From NCBI GenBank assembly GCA_050954505.1, contig JBPBPY010000210.1:1-19549 (forward strand): a stretch of 19,549 nt of DNA, in the 5' to 3' direction. The position numbers and the translations under genes were made by a program. How positions within the stretch are numbered: the stretch's first letter is position 1; each line of letters begins with the position of its first letter. A model generated the notes under the pieces. It ran no database searches, was not told the origin of the DNA, and worked only from the letters and a program-made list of their open reading frames with translations. Below, piece by piece: positions 1 through 8,500 of the stretch. Source of the stretch: JAQGMO01 sp050954505. GTDB taxonomy: Bacteria; Pseudomonadota; Gammaproteobacteria; Burkholderiales; Burkholderiaceae_D.

Positions 1-826
1 TGGTCAGGTCGCCATCTTCGATGCCGAGCGACTTGGCGAATTCTGCATCGACTTCCGGCATGTGCGCCCATTCCAGCTTTTTCAGCGTGATGGTGAAGGT
101 TGCGGTCTTGCCGGCTACATCCTTGCCATGATAGTCCTCGGGGAATGCCAGGTCGAAGGTCTTCGACTCGCCGACCTTCAGGCCCACGGTTGCGGCTTCG
201 AACTCTGCCAGCATGCGGCCTTCGCCGAGCACGAAGCTGTAGTCTTCGGCCTTGCCGCCTTCGAACTCGACGCCGTCGATGACACCGACGAAATCGATGG
301 TGACGCGGTCATCGTTCTGTGCAGTGGCTTCGCCGCCGTCGCCGTGCGCACCCTGCTCTCCCTTGACGTGGTAGTGCACGCGCTGCTTGCGCAGGATGTC
401 GATGGTCTTGTCGATTTCGGCGTCCGACACTTCGGCAACCGTACGTTCGACTTCAGCGCCGGCGAGGTCGCCGAGCTTGACTTCAGGATAGACTTCAAAG
501 GTCGCATCGAAAGCCACGACGCCTTCTTCGCCTTCGCCGGCCTTGGGCTCGATCTTCGGCATGCCGGCCACGCGCAGGTTGTTTTCCGCGGCAGCGGCAC
601 CGAATGCGCGGCCAACCTTGTCATTCAACACATCGTTTTCGACCTGGAAACCGTACTGGGCCGCTACCATCTTCATGGGCACCTTGCCGGCACGGAAGCC
701 CGGCGCCTTGACGGTGCGCGCGCGGATCTTGAGCTGCTTTTCAACTTCCGCCTGCACATCAGCCAATGGCAATGTGATCGTCATGCGGCGTTCGAGTTTA
801 TCCAGTGTTTCGACTGCAGTTGCCAT
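1..826 (-). CDS. tig: Trigger factor, 5' part (truncated by window edge)
   Basis: Ribosome-associated chaperone and peptidyl-prolyl isomerase that binds nascent chains at the tunnel exit. The minus frame from ATG at 826 is open for 275 codons to the window edge; the usual family length is about 430-450, so the C-terminal chaperone arms are missing here. The protein starts MATAVETLDKLERRMTITLP. The ribosome-binding signature GFRAGKVP lies near residue 45. An FKBP-type isomerase domain follows from about residue 155 (FVGVIDGVEFEGGKAEDYSF, then LGEGRMLAEFE). No strong Shine-Dalgarno sequence precedes the start (only GGA in TTTTTTGGACGATTCAC). tRNA-Leu lies directly upstream on the same strand, an arrangement common in Burkholderiales, where clpP and clpX usually follow; those would be outside this window. 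Identification is firm. Confidence 0.97.
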   Translation of the reverse strand, partial: MATAVETLDKLERRMTITLPLADVQAEVEKQLKIRARTVKAPGFRAGKVPMKMVAAQYGFQVENDVLNDKVGRAFGAAAAENNLRVAGMPKIEPKAGEGEEGVVAFDATFEVYPEVKLGDLAGAEVERTVAEVSDAEIDKTIDILRKQRVHYHVKGEQGAHGDGGEATAQNDDRVTIDFVGVIDGVEFEGGKAEDYSFVLGEGRMLAEFEAATVGLKVGESKTFDLAFPEDYHGKDVAGKTATFTITLKKLEWAHMPEVDAEFAKSLGIEDGDLT

Positions 827-1001
827 GTGAATCGTCCAAAAAATGTGAGTGTGTCTTCAATACCAGACCAAGGCAAAAGCGCCGCGAACAGCCATTTACT
901 CCATGGCTTACAACGTTCGCACGGCACCTGTGCTGGCCGGCGTGATCGGGTGGGTGTGTTGCCCGCGCAGCCGCAGCGTTCTGGCTGCAGCCTTGGTTAC
1001 C

Positions 1002-1088
1002 TGGTGCGAGGAGGGGGACTCGAACCCCCACACCATTGCTGGCGTCAGGACCTAAACCTGGTGCGTCTACCAATTTCGCCATCCTCGC
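1002..1088 (-). tRNA. tRNA-Leu (anticodon UAG)
   Basis: The minus strand reads as a complete class II leucine tRNA of 87 nt. The acceptor stem GCGAGGA pairs with TCCTCGC and the 3' CCA is encoded. The D arm contains AAATTGGTAGACGC, the anticodon arm CCAGG-TTTAGGT-CCTGA gives anticodon UAG, there is a long variable arm, and the T arm contains GGTTCGAGTCC. It reads CUN leucine codons. It sits 175 bases upstream of tig on the same strand. A TAAAAT box on the minus strand at 1148-1143 could be its -10, but no good -35 was found. The 243 bases between this tRNA and hpnC hold no gene I can support. Confidence 0.97.
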
Positions 1089-1331
1089 GGTGTTTGCCCG
1101 GTTGCCGGTGGAATGCCGGCGCCGCGTCAACTTCAGCCAGCGATTTTACTGGATTTCCTGAAGCGGGGTCGAGTTTTTGCACGCCGGCGGTGCGCGCATG
1201 CCGGAAGATACGGCCTTGCGCAGGCGAAATCCGGCAGGCAGAATTCAGGCCCCGGCGTCTCGCATCGACCCTCGCCCCGACACCGCACATCGGCTTGTTT
1301 TCATTTCCTGCACTGAACTTTCTGGGCACCA

Positions 1332-2156
1332 ATGTCTGTAGACCATTACGAAAATTTTCCTGTCGCCTCGATCCTGCTGCCAGCCCGGCTGCGCCCGGCA
1401 GTGGAGGCAATCTATGCCTTTGCCCGCAGTGCCGACGACCTGGCCGACGAAGGAGATGCGCTGCCCGCCGAACGGCTGGCAGCGCTGCATGCCTACGAAC
1501 AGCAACTCGACCGCATCGAACAGGGAAAGGTGCCGCAGTCGCCCCTGTTCTTCAACCTGGCGGTCATGACCAAGGCTTATGCCCTGCCCTTGCAGCCAAT
1601 GCGCGATCTGCTCAGCGCCTTCAGGCAGGATGTGGTCACCAAACGCTACGCCACCTTTGCCGATCTGCTCGATTACTGCCGCCGTTCGGCCGACCCGGTG
1701 GGCCGCCTGATGCTGCACCTGTATGGGACCAGCGACGCGCGTGATCTGCAGCAGTCCGACGCCATCTGCTCCGCGCTGCAGCTGATTAACTTCTGGCAGG
1801 ATGTGGCGGTCGACTGGAAAAAAGAGCGCATCTACCTACCTCTGGAAGACCTGGCGCGGTTTGCCGTCAGCGAGGAGATGCTGGCCAACGGCTTGGTGAC
1901 ACCGGCATGGCGCGACCTGATGGCATTTGAAGTGGCGCGGGCGCGCGCGCTGCTGCTGTCGGGTGCGCCGCTGGCCTTGCGACTGCCGGGGCGCATCGGC
2001 TGGGAGCTGCGCCTGGTGGTGCAAGGCGGCCTGTGGATTCTCGAAGCCATTGAAAAAGCCGGCTTCGATGTCTTTCGCCAGCGCCCCAGGCTTGGGCGCA
2101 CCGACTATGTACTGCTGGCCTGGCGGGCAATGCGCATGCGGGCCCAGCTGGCCTGA
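1332..2156 (+). CDS. hpnC: Hydroxysqualene synthase HpnC
   Basis: Trans-isoprenyl diphosphate synthase of the squalene/phytoene synthase family, 274 aa. In the bacterial three-enzyme route HpnC converts presqualene diphosphate to hydroxysqualene. The first Asp-rich motif is in YAFARSADDLADE (about residues 28-40). The second is in NFWQDVAVDWKKERIYLP (about 153-170), where NFWQDV replaces the NITRDV seen in HpnD and typifies the HpnC branch. The ATG at 1332 gives a start MSVDHYENFPVAS that fits the family; no Shine-Dalgarno sequence is visible. It is followed after 94 bases by hpnD and then by hpnE, so the three are probably co-expressed. The HpnC versus HpnD split rests on family-specific sequence and gene order. 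Confidence 0.93.
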   Translation: MSVDHYENFPVASILLPARLRPAVEAIYAFARSADDLADEGDALPAERLAALHAYEQQLDRIEQGKVPQSPLFFNLAVMTKAYALPLQPMRDLLSAFRQDVVTKRYATFADLLDYCRRSADPVGRLMLHLYGTSDARDLQQSDAICSALQLINFWQDVAVDWKKERIYLPLEDLARFAVSEEMLANGLVTPAWRDLMAFEVARARALLLSGAPLALRLPGRIGWELRLVVQGGLWILEAIEKAGFDVFRQRPRLGRTDYVLLAWRAMRMRAQLA

Positions 2157-2250
2157 TGGACGCCCATTCAGCCGGATTGCAGTTTCCGATAGTGTAGTGG
2201 GCCGTTGTCGGCTAGCATAGCGGCTTTCCAGACGGTGTTAAACGCGTTTT

Positions 2251-3084
2251 ATGTCCCCCGACGAATATTGCCAGCAAAAAGCAGCAGCCAGCGGTTCGAG
2301 CTTTTATTACAGTTTTTTATTCCTGCCTGCCGAACGGCGCCGCGCCATTACGGCGCTGTATGCCTTTTGCCGCGAGGTCGATGATGTGGTCGACGAGTGC
2401 ACCGACGCCACCCTGGCACGCACCAAGCTGATGTGGTGGCGCCAGGAAGTTGCCGCCATGTTGGCCGGCAATCCGAGTCATCCTGTCACCCGGGCACTGG
2501 CGCCGCACCTGTCCGTCTACCAGCTCGATGGCAAGCATCTGCAGGCGATCATCGATGGCATGGAAATGGATCTCGACCAGACCCGTTATCTCGACTATAC
2601 CGGCTTGCGCAAATACTGCTGGCATGTCGCTGGGGTGGTCGGCATCCTGTCGGCCAGCATCTTTGGCGCCACCAATCCGGCTACATTGAAATATGCCGAA
2701 CAGCTGGGCCTGGCATTTCAGCTTACCAACATCACCCGCGACGTTGGTGAAGATGCGCGCATGGGGCGCATCTATTTGCCGGTCAATGAATTGCAGCAGT
2801 TCGGGGTCACGGCCGCCGACATCCTCAATGCGCGCCACACCGAAAGCTTCGTCAAGCTGATGCAGTTCCAGGTTGCGCGCGCGCAGGCGGCCTATGAGGA
2901 AGCGTTTGCGCTGCTTCCTGCCGAAGACCGCCGGGCCCAGCGCCCGGGATTGATGATGGCAGCGATCTACCGCGCCCTGCTTGGTGAAATCGAGCATGAT
3001 GGCTACCATGTGCTCAACCAGCGCATTTCCCTGACGCCCATCCGCAAGCTGTGGCTGGCCTGGAAGACCTATGTCCATGGTTGA
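2251..3084 (+). CDS. hpnD: Presqualene diphosphate synthase HpnD
   Basis: Squalene/phytoene synthase family protein of 277 aa that joins two farnesyl diphosphates into presqualene diphosphate, the first committed step to squalene. The two Asp-rich substrate and Mg2+ motifs are intact: CREVDDVVDE (about residues 37-46) and NITRDVGEDARMGRIYLP (about 158-175). The start region YCQQKAAASGSSFYYSFLFL is typical of the family. The TGA stop ends at 3084 and the ATG of hpnE follows at once, so translation of the two is probably coupled. No Shine-Dalgarno sequence is visible before the ATG (GTTAAACGCGTTTT). The 94-base gap after hpnC has no terminator-like hairpin, consistent with one transcript. Confidence 0.95.
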   Translation: MSPDEYCQQKAAASGSSFYYSFLFLPAERRRAITALYAFCREVDDVVDECTDATLARTKLMWWRQEVAAMLAGNPSHPVTRALAPHLSVYQLDGKHLQAIIDGMEMDLDQTRYLDYTGLRKYCWHVAGVVGILSASIFGATNPATLKYAEQLGLAFQLTNITRDVGEDARMGRIYLPVNELQQFGVTAADILNARHTESFVKLMQFQVARAQAAYEEAFALLPAEDRRAQRPGLMMAAIYRALLGEIEHDGYHVLNQRISLTPIRKLWLAWKTYVHG

Positions 3085-4437
3085 ATGAGCGGCCATCATG
3101 CGGTCGTCGGCGCCGGCTGGGCCGGCTGCGCCGCTGCGGTCGAACTGGCGCGCCGCGGCCAGCAAGTCACCGTGTTCGAGTCCAGCCGCGTGCCGGGTGG
3201 CCGGGCGCGCCGGGTTGAACTGAACGGGCACGAACTCGACAACGGCCAGCACATCCTGCTGGGCGCCTACACCGAGTCGCTGCGCATGATCGAGCGCGTG
3301 GGCGTGGACCTTGATGCTGCCTTGCTGCGCTTGCCGCTGCAAATGCGCTATCCGCCGGCAAGCGGCGGCATGGACTTCCTCACGGCGGCCTTGCCGGCCC
3401 CGCTGCATTTGCTGGTCGCGTTATGGCGCGCGAGCGGACTCGACCGCCAAGACAAACTCGGCCTGGCACGGTTTTCCAGCACCGCCCGCTGGATGGACTG
3501 GCGTTTGCATGCTGATTGCAGCGTCAGTGAATTGTTGCAGCGTTTCGATCAGAGCCCGAAACTGGTGGCGCTGATGTGGCGGCCCCTGTGCATTGCCGCA
3601 CTCAACACACCACCTGATCAGGCCTCGGCCCAGGTGTTCCTGAACGTCCTGCGCGACAGCCTTGGTGCGCGTCGCAAGGCATCGGACATGCTGTTGCCGC
3701 GCATCGACCTGAGCAGCCTGTTTCCTGCGCCGGCACTGGAATTCGTCAAACAAGCGGGCGGTACGGTGCGCTACGGCACAGCGGTCACCAGGCTGGAACA
3801 GCAAGAGCGAGGCTGGATGATCAAACTCGACCGTGCGCCGGAGCATGCCAACACCGAACAACATGGCGCCACGACAGCGGATGTGCTGCCGTTCGACAGC
3901 GTGATCCTGGCCACGCCGGCATGGGAAAGCGCCAGGCTGCTGGAACAGCTTGGCATGGCGCAGCCATTTCCGGCATTGACCCATGAACCGATCACCACCT
4001 GTTATCTGCAGTATGGTGCGCAGATGGCCTTGCCACTGCCGTTCTACGCCTTGATCGATGATGATGAAAACGGCGACTGGGGACAGTTTGTTTTCGACCG
4101 CGGCCAGCTGCATGCCGGGCAGTCCGGTTTGCTTGCCGTGGTGATCAGTACCTCAGCCAGGGCCATCGAGGCCGGCAGCGCGCAACTGGTGCGGGCAATC
4201 ACCGCTCAGCTCAAGCGCAATTTCAGTCTTCCCGGCCTGGATACGCCTTTGTGGAGCAAGGTGATTTCCGAAAAGCGCGCGACCTTTGCCTGCACCCCCG
4301 GCCTGGCCAGGCCTGGCAATGCCACCTCCTTCGACGGCCTGGTCATTGCCGGCGACTACACTGCCGGCGATTACCCGGCCACGCTGGAGAGCGCCGTACG
4401 CAGCGGCATTGCCGCCGCCGAGCTGGCAGTCAAATGA
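3085..4437 (+). CDS. hpnE: Hydroxysqualene dehydroxylase HpnE
   Basis: FAD-dependent enzyme of the amine oxidase/phytoene desaturase superfamily, 450 aa, that reductively converts hydroxysqualene to squalene. The N-terminal dinucleotide-binding fold is clear: VVGAGWAGCAAAVELARRG (GxGxxG at residues 9-14) with an acidic residue, Glu32, at the end of the second strand in VTVFE. The second FAD motif is near the C-terminus, VIAGDYTAGDYPATLESAV (about 414-432), which binds the cofactor and is highly conserved. The start codon directly abuts the hpnD stop. Together hpnC, hpnD and hpnE make squalene; no shc (hpnF) cyclase or other hopanoid gene is in the window, so the fate of the squalene cannot be read here. 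Confidence 0.94.
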   Translation: MSGHHAVVGAGWAGCAAAVELARRGQQVTVFESSRVPGGRARRVELNGHELDNGQHILLGAYTESLRMIERVGVDLDAALLRLPLQMRYPPASGGMDFLTAALPAPLHLLVALWRASGLDRQDKLGLARFSSTARWMDWRLHADCSVSELLQRFDQSPKLVALMWRPLCIAALNTPPDQASAQVFLNVLRDSLGARRKASDMLLPRIDLSSLFPAPALEFVKQAGGTVRYGTAVTRLEQQERGWMIKLDRAPEHANTEQHGATTADVLPFDSVILATPAWESARLLEQLGMAQPFPALTHEPITTCYLQYGAQMALPLPFYALIDDDENGDWGQFVFDRGQLHAGQSGLLAVVISTSARAIEAGSAQLVRAITAQLKRNFSLPGLDTPLWSKVISEKRATFACTPGLARPGNATSFDGLVIAGDYTAGDYPATLESAVRSGIAAAELAVK

Positions 4438-4478
4438 ATTTTCGCCAACGCTGCTGCTTGCAGCGCCGGCTGCCGCCC

Positions 4479-4493
4479 GGGCCAGTCTGGCCC
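4479..4493. terminator. Possible hairpin between convergent hpnE and radA
   Basis: GGGCCA-GTC-TGGCCC forms a perfect 6-bp stem with a 3-base loop in the 75-base gap between the hpnE stop and the radA stop. There is no T-run on either side, so it is at best a weak or Rho-assisted bidirectional terminator. Confidence 0.3.
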
Positions 4494-4512
4494 ACGCCGT
4501 AAAACCGCAGGC

Positions 4513-5895
4513 TCAATCCATCTCCCGCACCTTGGTGAGCGCCTCGTCGATGCGCTCGACCGCCACCACGGTAAGGCCTTCCACCGCCTGCTTGGGCGCA
4601 TTTGCCTTGGGAATCAGGGCAATCGAAAACCCCAGCTTGGCAGCTTCGCGCAAACGCTCCTGGCCCCGCGGTGCGGGCCGAATCTCGCCCGCCAGCCCGA
4701 CTTCGCCAAACACCACCAGCCCGCGCGGCAAAGGCTTGTTGCGTATCGATGACTGGATTGCCAGCATGACCGCCAGATCGGCGGCCGGCTCGGTAATCTT
4801 CACACCGCCCACGGCATTGATGAACACATCCTGGTCGAAGGCCGCCACCCCGGCATGTCGGTGCAGCACCGCCAGCAGCATTGCCAGCCGGTTTTGTTCC
4901 AGCCCCACCGACAGGCGCCGCGCGTTGGGCAGATGCGAGGCATCCACCAGCGCCTGGATCTCCACCAGGAGCGGCCGGGTTCCTTCCTGGGTCACCATCA
5001 CGCAGGAGCCAGGCACCTGGTTGTCATGCTGCGACAGGAACAGCGCCGATGGGTTCGATACGCCCTTGAGTCCTTTCTCGGTCATGGCGAAGACACCGAG
5101 TTCATTGACAGCGCCAAAACGATTCTTGATGGCGCGCACCAGGCGAAAACTCGAATGTGCATCGCCTTCGAAATACAGCACCGTGTCGACGATATGTTCG
5201 AGCACCCGCGGGCCAGCCAGCGCGCCCTCCTTGGTGACATGGCCAACCATGATGATGGTCACGCCATGCTGCTTGGCAAAGCGGGTCAGTTGCGCTGCGC
5301 ATTCGCGCACCTGGGCAACCGAGCCTGGCGCCGAGGTCAGGGCATCGGAATACACGGTCTGGATCGAATCGATGACGGCCACCTGCGGCTTGTGCGTCTC
5401 CAGCGTACCCAGCATCTTTTCCAGCTGGATCTCGGCCTGCAGCAGCAAGTCCTTGGCGTCGACCGCCAGGCGCTTGGCCCGCAGTGCGATTTGCGCACCC
5501 GATTCCTCGCCGCTGACATACAACACTTTTTTCGTGCGCGACATCGACGCCAATGCCTGCAGCAACAAGGTTGACTTGCCGATCCCGGGATCGCCGCCGA
5601 TGAGCACCACGCCGCCGGCCACCAGGCCGCCGCCAAGTACCCGGTCGAACTCTTCGATGCCGGTCGAGAAACGTGGCACATCGATTGCATCGATATCGGC
5701 CAGCGTCAGCACCGGCGACGTTTGCGCCAGGCCCTGGTGGCTTTGCGACGACAGCCGGTTGACCGACGGTCCGGCCGTCTCGACAATGGTTTCCACCAGC
5801 GTATTCCACTGGCCGCAATTCGGACATTGCCCGGCCCACTTGCTGGTGATGCCGCCACATTCGGTGCAGCTGTAATTGGTTTTTGCTTTAGCCAT
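4513..5895 (-). CDS. radA: DNA repair protein RadA
   Basis: RecA-like ATPase that promotes branch migration in recombinational repair, 460 aa from ATG at 5895. The domains appear in order: a C4 zinc finger (CTEC and CPNC, Cys10, 13, 24, 27); a RecA-type core with Walker A GGDPGIGKST (100-109) and Walker B VAVIDSIQ (172-179); the RadA signature KNRFG (257-261); and a C-terminal Lon-protease-like domain containing GLVVFGEVGLAGEIRP. The frame is open 20 codons further upstream, but MAKAKTNYSC places the zinc finger at the normal distance from the start, so 5895 is preferred. No strong Shine-Dalgarno sequence is visible. It is divergent from lplT and convergent with hpnE. Confidence 0.97.
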   Translation of the reverse strand: MAKAKTNYSCTECGGITSKWAGQCPNCGQWNTLVETIVETAGPSVNRLSSQSHQGLAQTSPVLTLADIDAIDVPRFSTGIEEFDRVLGGGLVAGGVVLIGGDPGIGKSTLLLQALASMSRTKKVLYVSGEESGAQIALRAKRLAVDAKDLLLQAEIQLEKMLGTLETHKPQVAVIDSIQTVYSDALTSAPGSVAQVRECAAQLTRFAKQHGVTIIMVGHVTKEGALAGPRVLEHIVDTVLYFEGDAHSSFRLVRAIKNRFGAVNELGVFAMTEKGLKGVSNPSALFLSQHDNQVPGSCVMVTQEGTRPLLVEIQALVDASHLPNARRLSVGLEQNRLAMLLAVLHRHAGVAAFDQDVFINAVGGVKITEPAADLAVMLAIQSSIRNKPLPRGLVVFGEVGLAGEIRPAPRGQERLREAAKLGFSIALIPKANAPKQAVEGLTVVAVERIDEALTKVREMD

Positions 5896-6001
5896 GACGG
5901 TGTGTCTTTGCCTGTCTGACGTTGGTAAAACCGTCATTTTACCGGAGGCGCGCAACCGGGCCGGCTGCTGCAGTCATGGCGTCGGCATGCCATCGCCAAA
6001 A

Positions 6002-6016
6002 CCGGGGATGCCCCGG
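6002..6016. repeat. GC-rich inverted repeat in the radA/lplT intergenic region
   Basis: CCGGGG-ATG-CCCCGG is a perfect inverted repeat with 6-bp arms and a 3-base spacer. It lies 10 bases upstream of the extended -10 element proposed for lplT, over the -35 region, so it could be an operator. Nothing else in the sequence identifies a binding protein. Confidence 0.4.
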
Positions 6017-6023
6017 AATTTCA

Positions 6024-6032
6024 TGGTATAAA
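6024..6032 (+). promoter_or_regulatory. Extended -10 promoter for lplT
   Basis: TGGTATAAA matches an extended -10 element (TGn followed by TATAAA). It lies 31 bases before the ATG at 6064. There is no recognisable TTGACA-like -35, which is usual for extended -10 promoters. Confidence 0.45.
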
Positions 6033-6063
6033 GCAAACCAGTGTCTTCTTATCCCAAGCAAAA

Positions 6064-7332
6064 ATGCGAATGAATCGCGGGTTTTACACAATCATGGCGG
6101 CGCAGTTTTTTTCGTCGCTAGCAGATAATGCCTTGCTCATCGCAGCCATCGCCTTATTGACATCCATGCATTCTCCCGCATGGATGACGCCTCTGCTCAA
6201 ATTGTTTTTCGTGCTCTCCTATGTGGTGCTGGCTGCCTTCGTCGGCGCCTTTGCCGATGCCTTGCCCAAAGGGCGGGTCATGTTCATCACCAACCTCATC
6301 AAGGTGGTCGGCTGCGGCATCATGTTTTTCGACGTGCATCCATTGCTGGCGTATGCCGTGGTAGGCTTTGGCGCTGCGGCATATTCGCCGGCGAAATACG
6401 GCATCCTCACCGAATTGCTGCCGCCGGAAAAGCTGGTGGCTGCGAATGGCTGGATCGAAGGCCTGACGGTGTCCTCGATCATTCTCGGCACCGTACTGGG
6501 CGGCGCGCTGGTGAATGAACGTGTCAGCACTGCCCTGCTGAAATTCGACCTTCCCGTCATCAACACCGGCGTCGATACGCCGATCGAAGCGGCGCTGTGC
6601 GTGATCGTGGCTTGCTATGTCCTGGCGTCGCTGTTCAATCTGCGCATTCCCGACACCGGCGCACGGTATGCGCACCAGGAACGCAACCCCTTCAAGCTGG
6701 TAACCGATTTTGCCGGCTGCTATACGCGTTTGTGGAAAGACAAGCTGGGCCAGATTTCGCTGTCGGTCACCACGCTGTTTTGGGGCGCAGGCGCCACGCT
6801 GCAATTCATCGTGCTGAAGTGGGCGGAGAAATCGCTGCACATGCCGCTCGATCGCGCCGCCATCCTGCAAGGCGTGGTGGCGGTGGGCATTGCCATGGGC
6901 GCGATTGCGGCGGCCCGTTTTGTGCCGCTCAAGAAATCCCTGTCGGTCATCCCGCTTGGCATCATCATGGGTTTTGTGGTGATCTGCATGACGCTGGTCA
7001 CCAGTGTCTGGATCGCTTATCCGCTGCTGATCGTCATCGGTGCGCTGGCCGGTTATTTCGTGGTGCCGATGAATGCGCTGCTGCAGCATCGCGGCCATGT
7101 GCTCATGAGCGCCGGACATTCGATCGCCGTGCAAAACTTCAATGAAAACCTGTCCGTGCTGGCAATGCTGATGCTGTACGCACTGATGGTGAAGATCGAC
7201 ATGAACGTGAATGTCATCATCGTGATCTTCGGCTTGTTTGTTTCCTGCATCATGTATCTGATCCTGCGGCGCCATCATGCCAACCAGCGCGAGTTCGATA
7301 CCATTGCGCTGATTGGCGAACACAAGCACTGA
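6064..7332 (+). CDS. lplT: Lysophospholipid transporter LplT
   Basis: Inner-membrane major facilitator superfamily protein, 422 aa, that flips lysophospholipids to the cytoplasmic face for re-acylation. The N-terminus NRGFYTIMAAQFFSSLADNA, with Asn and Asp in the first helix, is a hallmark of LplT. The loop FADALPKGRVMFITNLIK corresponds to the MFS signature between helices 2 and 3. Hydrophobic segments are distributed through the protein as expected for about 12 helices. E. coli LplT is 397 aa, so this is slightly longer. The start could be ATG 6064 or ATG 6070 (MNRGF); neither has a Shine-Dalgarno sequence. No acyltransferase (aas) gene is adjacent. The stop is 4 bases from the convergent DUF1853 stop. 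Confidence 0.92.
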   Translation: MRMNRGFYTIMAAQFFSSLADNALLIAAIALLTSMHSPAWMTPLLKLFFVLSYVVLAAFVGAFADALPKGRVMFITNLIKVVGCGIMFFDVHPLLAYAVVGFGAAAYSPAKYGILTELLPPEKLVAANGWIEGLTVSSIILGTVLGGALVNERVSTALLKFDLPVINTGVDTPIEAALCVIVACYVLASLFNLRIPDTGARYAHQERNPFKLVTDFAGCYTRLWKDKLGQISLSVTTLFWGAGATLQFIVLKWAEKSLHMPLDRAAILQGVVAVGIAMGAIAAARFVPLKKSLSVIPLGIIMGFVVICMTLVTSVWIAYPLLIVIGALAGYFVVPMNALLQHRGHVLMSAGHSIAVQNFNENLSVLAMLMLYALMVKIDMNVNVIIVIFGLFVSCIMYLILRRHHANQREFDTIALIGEHKH

Positions 7333-7336
7333 TCGA

Positions 7337-8434
7337 TCAGCCAGCGGCTTGCCGGCGCTCGCCGGCGCGGCGGCGCCAGTCGTCCGGCACGATGAAGCCG
7401 CGCCGGATTTCAATTGCCTCCCCTTCAATGGGCGCCATCAAGGCCACCATCACTGGCATCGTGTCAGTGGCGAAGTGGCGCTCCAGAATTGCCGGCATGG
7501 CCGCACGGGCATGGGTTTGCGCCAACGGCAGCCGCGCTGGCGCCAGCCAGGACAGCCGCGGCAGGATTGCCATCAAGGGCTCCGGCGCTGTCGGCATTGC
7601 GGCGAGCTCGGCCTGGAAACGGCTGTTTTCACACCAGAAGCCACGGCAATGGGCAGGCGCCAGACCGGCGCCCTCATCGGCACTCGCCGCGGAGGACGAC
7701 CCTGCAGCGTCCGACAGCACATCAAGCGACATCGATAACGGGCCATCATGCGGTGCCAGAACACTGCCGTGGTAGAACAGCCAGCCCTTCACCAGCGCCT
7801 GGGCCTTCACCACCGGCGCGGGCAACAAGGCCTGTGCAGCGGGATGACTGCTCAGTGCCAGCTGGCGATGCAGGATCTTGCCCATTTTCGCGCCAAGCGT
7901 ATCGGCAAGGTTGGGGCCAATGAAATAGTCAGCCAACGTTTGCGCAGCAATGTCGGGCTTTTCAAGCAGATAGAATTTGGTGGCGAATTCCCAGTGACGC
8001 AAGCCTTGCTCGTCCTGCAGCAGAAAATCGAATTCGCCCACCGTGCCAAGTTTGCCATTGCCGACCTGAAGACCGTGGGCGCGCAGGATGCCGAGGCGGG
8101 AAAAATAGAAGGCCATCAGCTTTTCAGCATACCGGCCCAGGCGGGTCGTGGGCTGCTGCGCAATGGCAGCATGCAATGCTTGCGGCTGACGATCGAGCTC
8201 TTGCAGCCATGGCTGTGCCAGGGCGCCGGCGTTGGCCGGCAGGCTGGCAATCTGGCCATGCCAGGCTGGGTCGGCCCCATCGAGCAGGCCAGGTGCGTCG
8301 ATGAGCCAGGCCAGCGCCCGGACATGGGGGTCATGCAACATGCCCCAGCGGTGCTCGAAGCGGGCCTGGCAGGAAACCTGTGCGCCGGCGACACCTTGCA
8401 GCGGCAAGGCCGGCGGCCTGTTCTGATTGGGCAT
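7337..8434 (-). CDS. DUF1853 family protein
   Basis: Uncharacterised protein of 365 aa with the sequence signature of DUF1853. The conserved elements are LAWLIDAPGLL near residue 45, RLGRYAEKLMAFYF (98-111), TVGEFDFLLQ (131-140), HWEFATKFYLLEK (147-159), FIGPNLADTLGAKMGK and KGWLFYHG. It has no signal peptide or membrane segment, so it is probably cytoplasmic. The spaced acidic residues and lysine (Glu104, Asp136, Glu149, Lys153) resemble the layout of PD-(D/E)XK nucleases, but the classic (D/E)xK triplet is not present, so no activity is assigned. It follows udg by 66 bases on the same strand and may be the last gene of the tsaB-rimI-udg transcript. The start ATG 8434 has no clear Shine-Dalgarno sequence. 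Confidence 0.85.
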   Translation of the reverse strand: MPNQNRPPALPLQGVAGAQVSCQARFEHRWGMLHDPHVRALAWLIDAPGLLDGADPAWHGQIASLPANAGALAQPWLQELDRQPQALHAAIAQQPTTRLGRYAEKLMAFYFSRLGILRAHGLQVGNGKLGTVGEFDFLLQDEQGLRHWEFATKFYLLEKPDIAAQTLADYFIGPNLADTLGAKMGKILHRQLALSSHPAAQALLPAPVVKAQALVKGWLFYHGSVLAPHDGPLSMSLDVLSDAAGSSSAASADEGAGLAPAHCRGFWCENSRFQAELAAMPTAPEPLMAILPRLSWLAPARLPLAQTHARAAMPAILERHFATDTMPVMVALMAPIEGEAIEIRRGFIVPDDWRRRAGERRQAAG

Positions 8435-8500
8435 GAATGCTTCAGTGCCGGCGCGTTACAGCCAGGGCATACTCAGCGCCACATGCGGCAAAGACAGGCA

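Noticed and set aside
891..908. Inverted repeat GCCAT-N8-ATGGC upstream of tig
   Set aside because: Arms of only five bases; no promoter or binding site context to support it.
62..1744. 560-codon plus-strand open frame across tig, the tRNA and hpnC
   Set aside because: It is antisense to trigger factor, passes through tRNA-Leu and overlaps hpnC in another frame; GC-rich shadow.
6154..7428. 424-codon minus-strand open frame
   Set aside because: Antisense to lplT; its His/Gln/Asp-rich product matches no family and is the typical shadow of a membrane protein gene.
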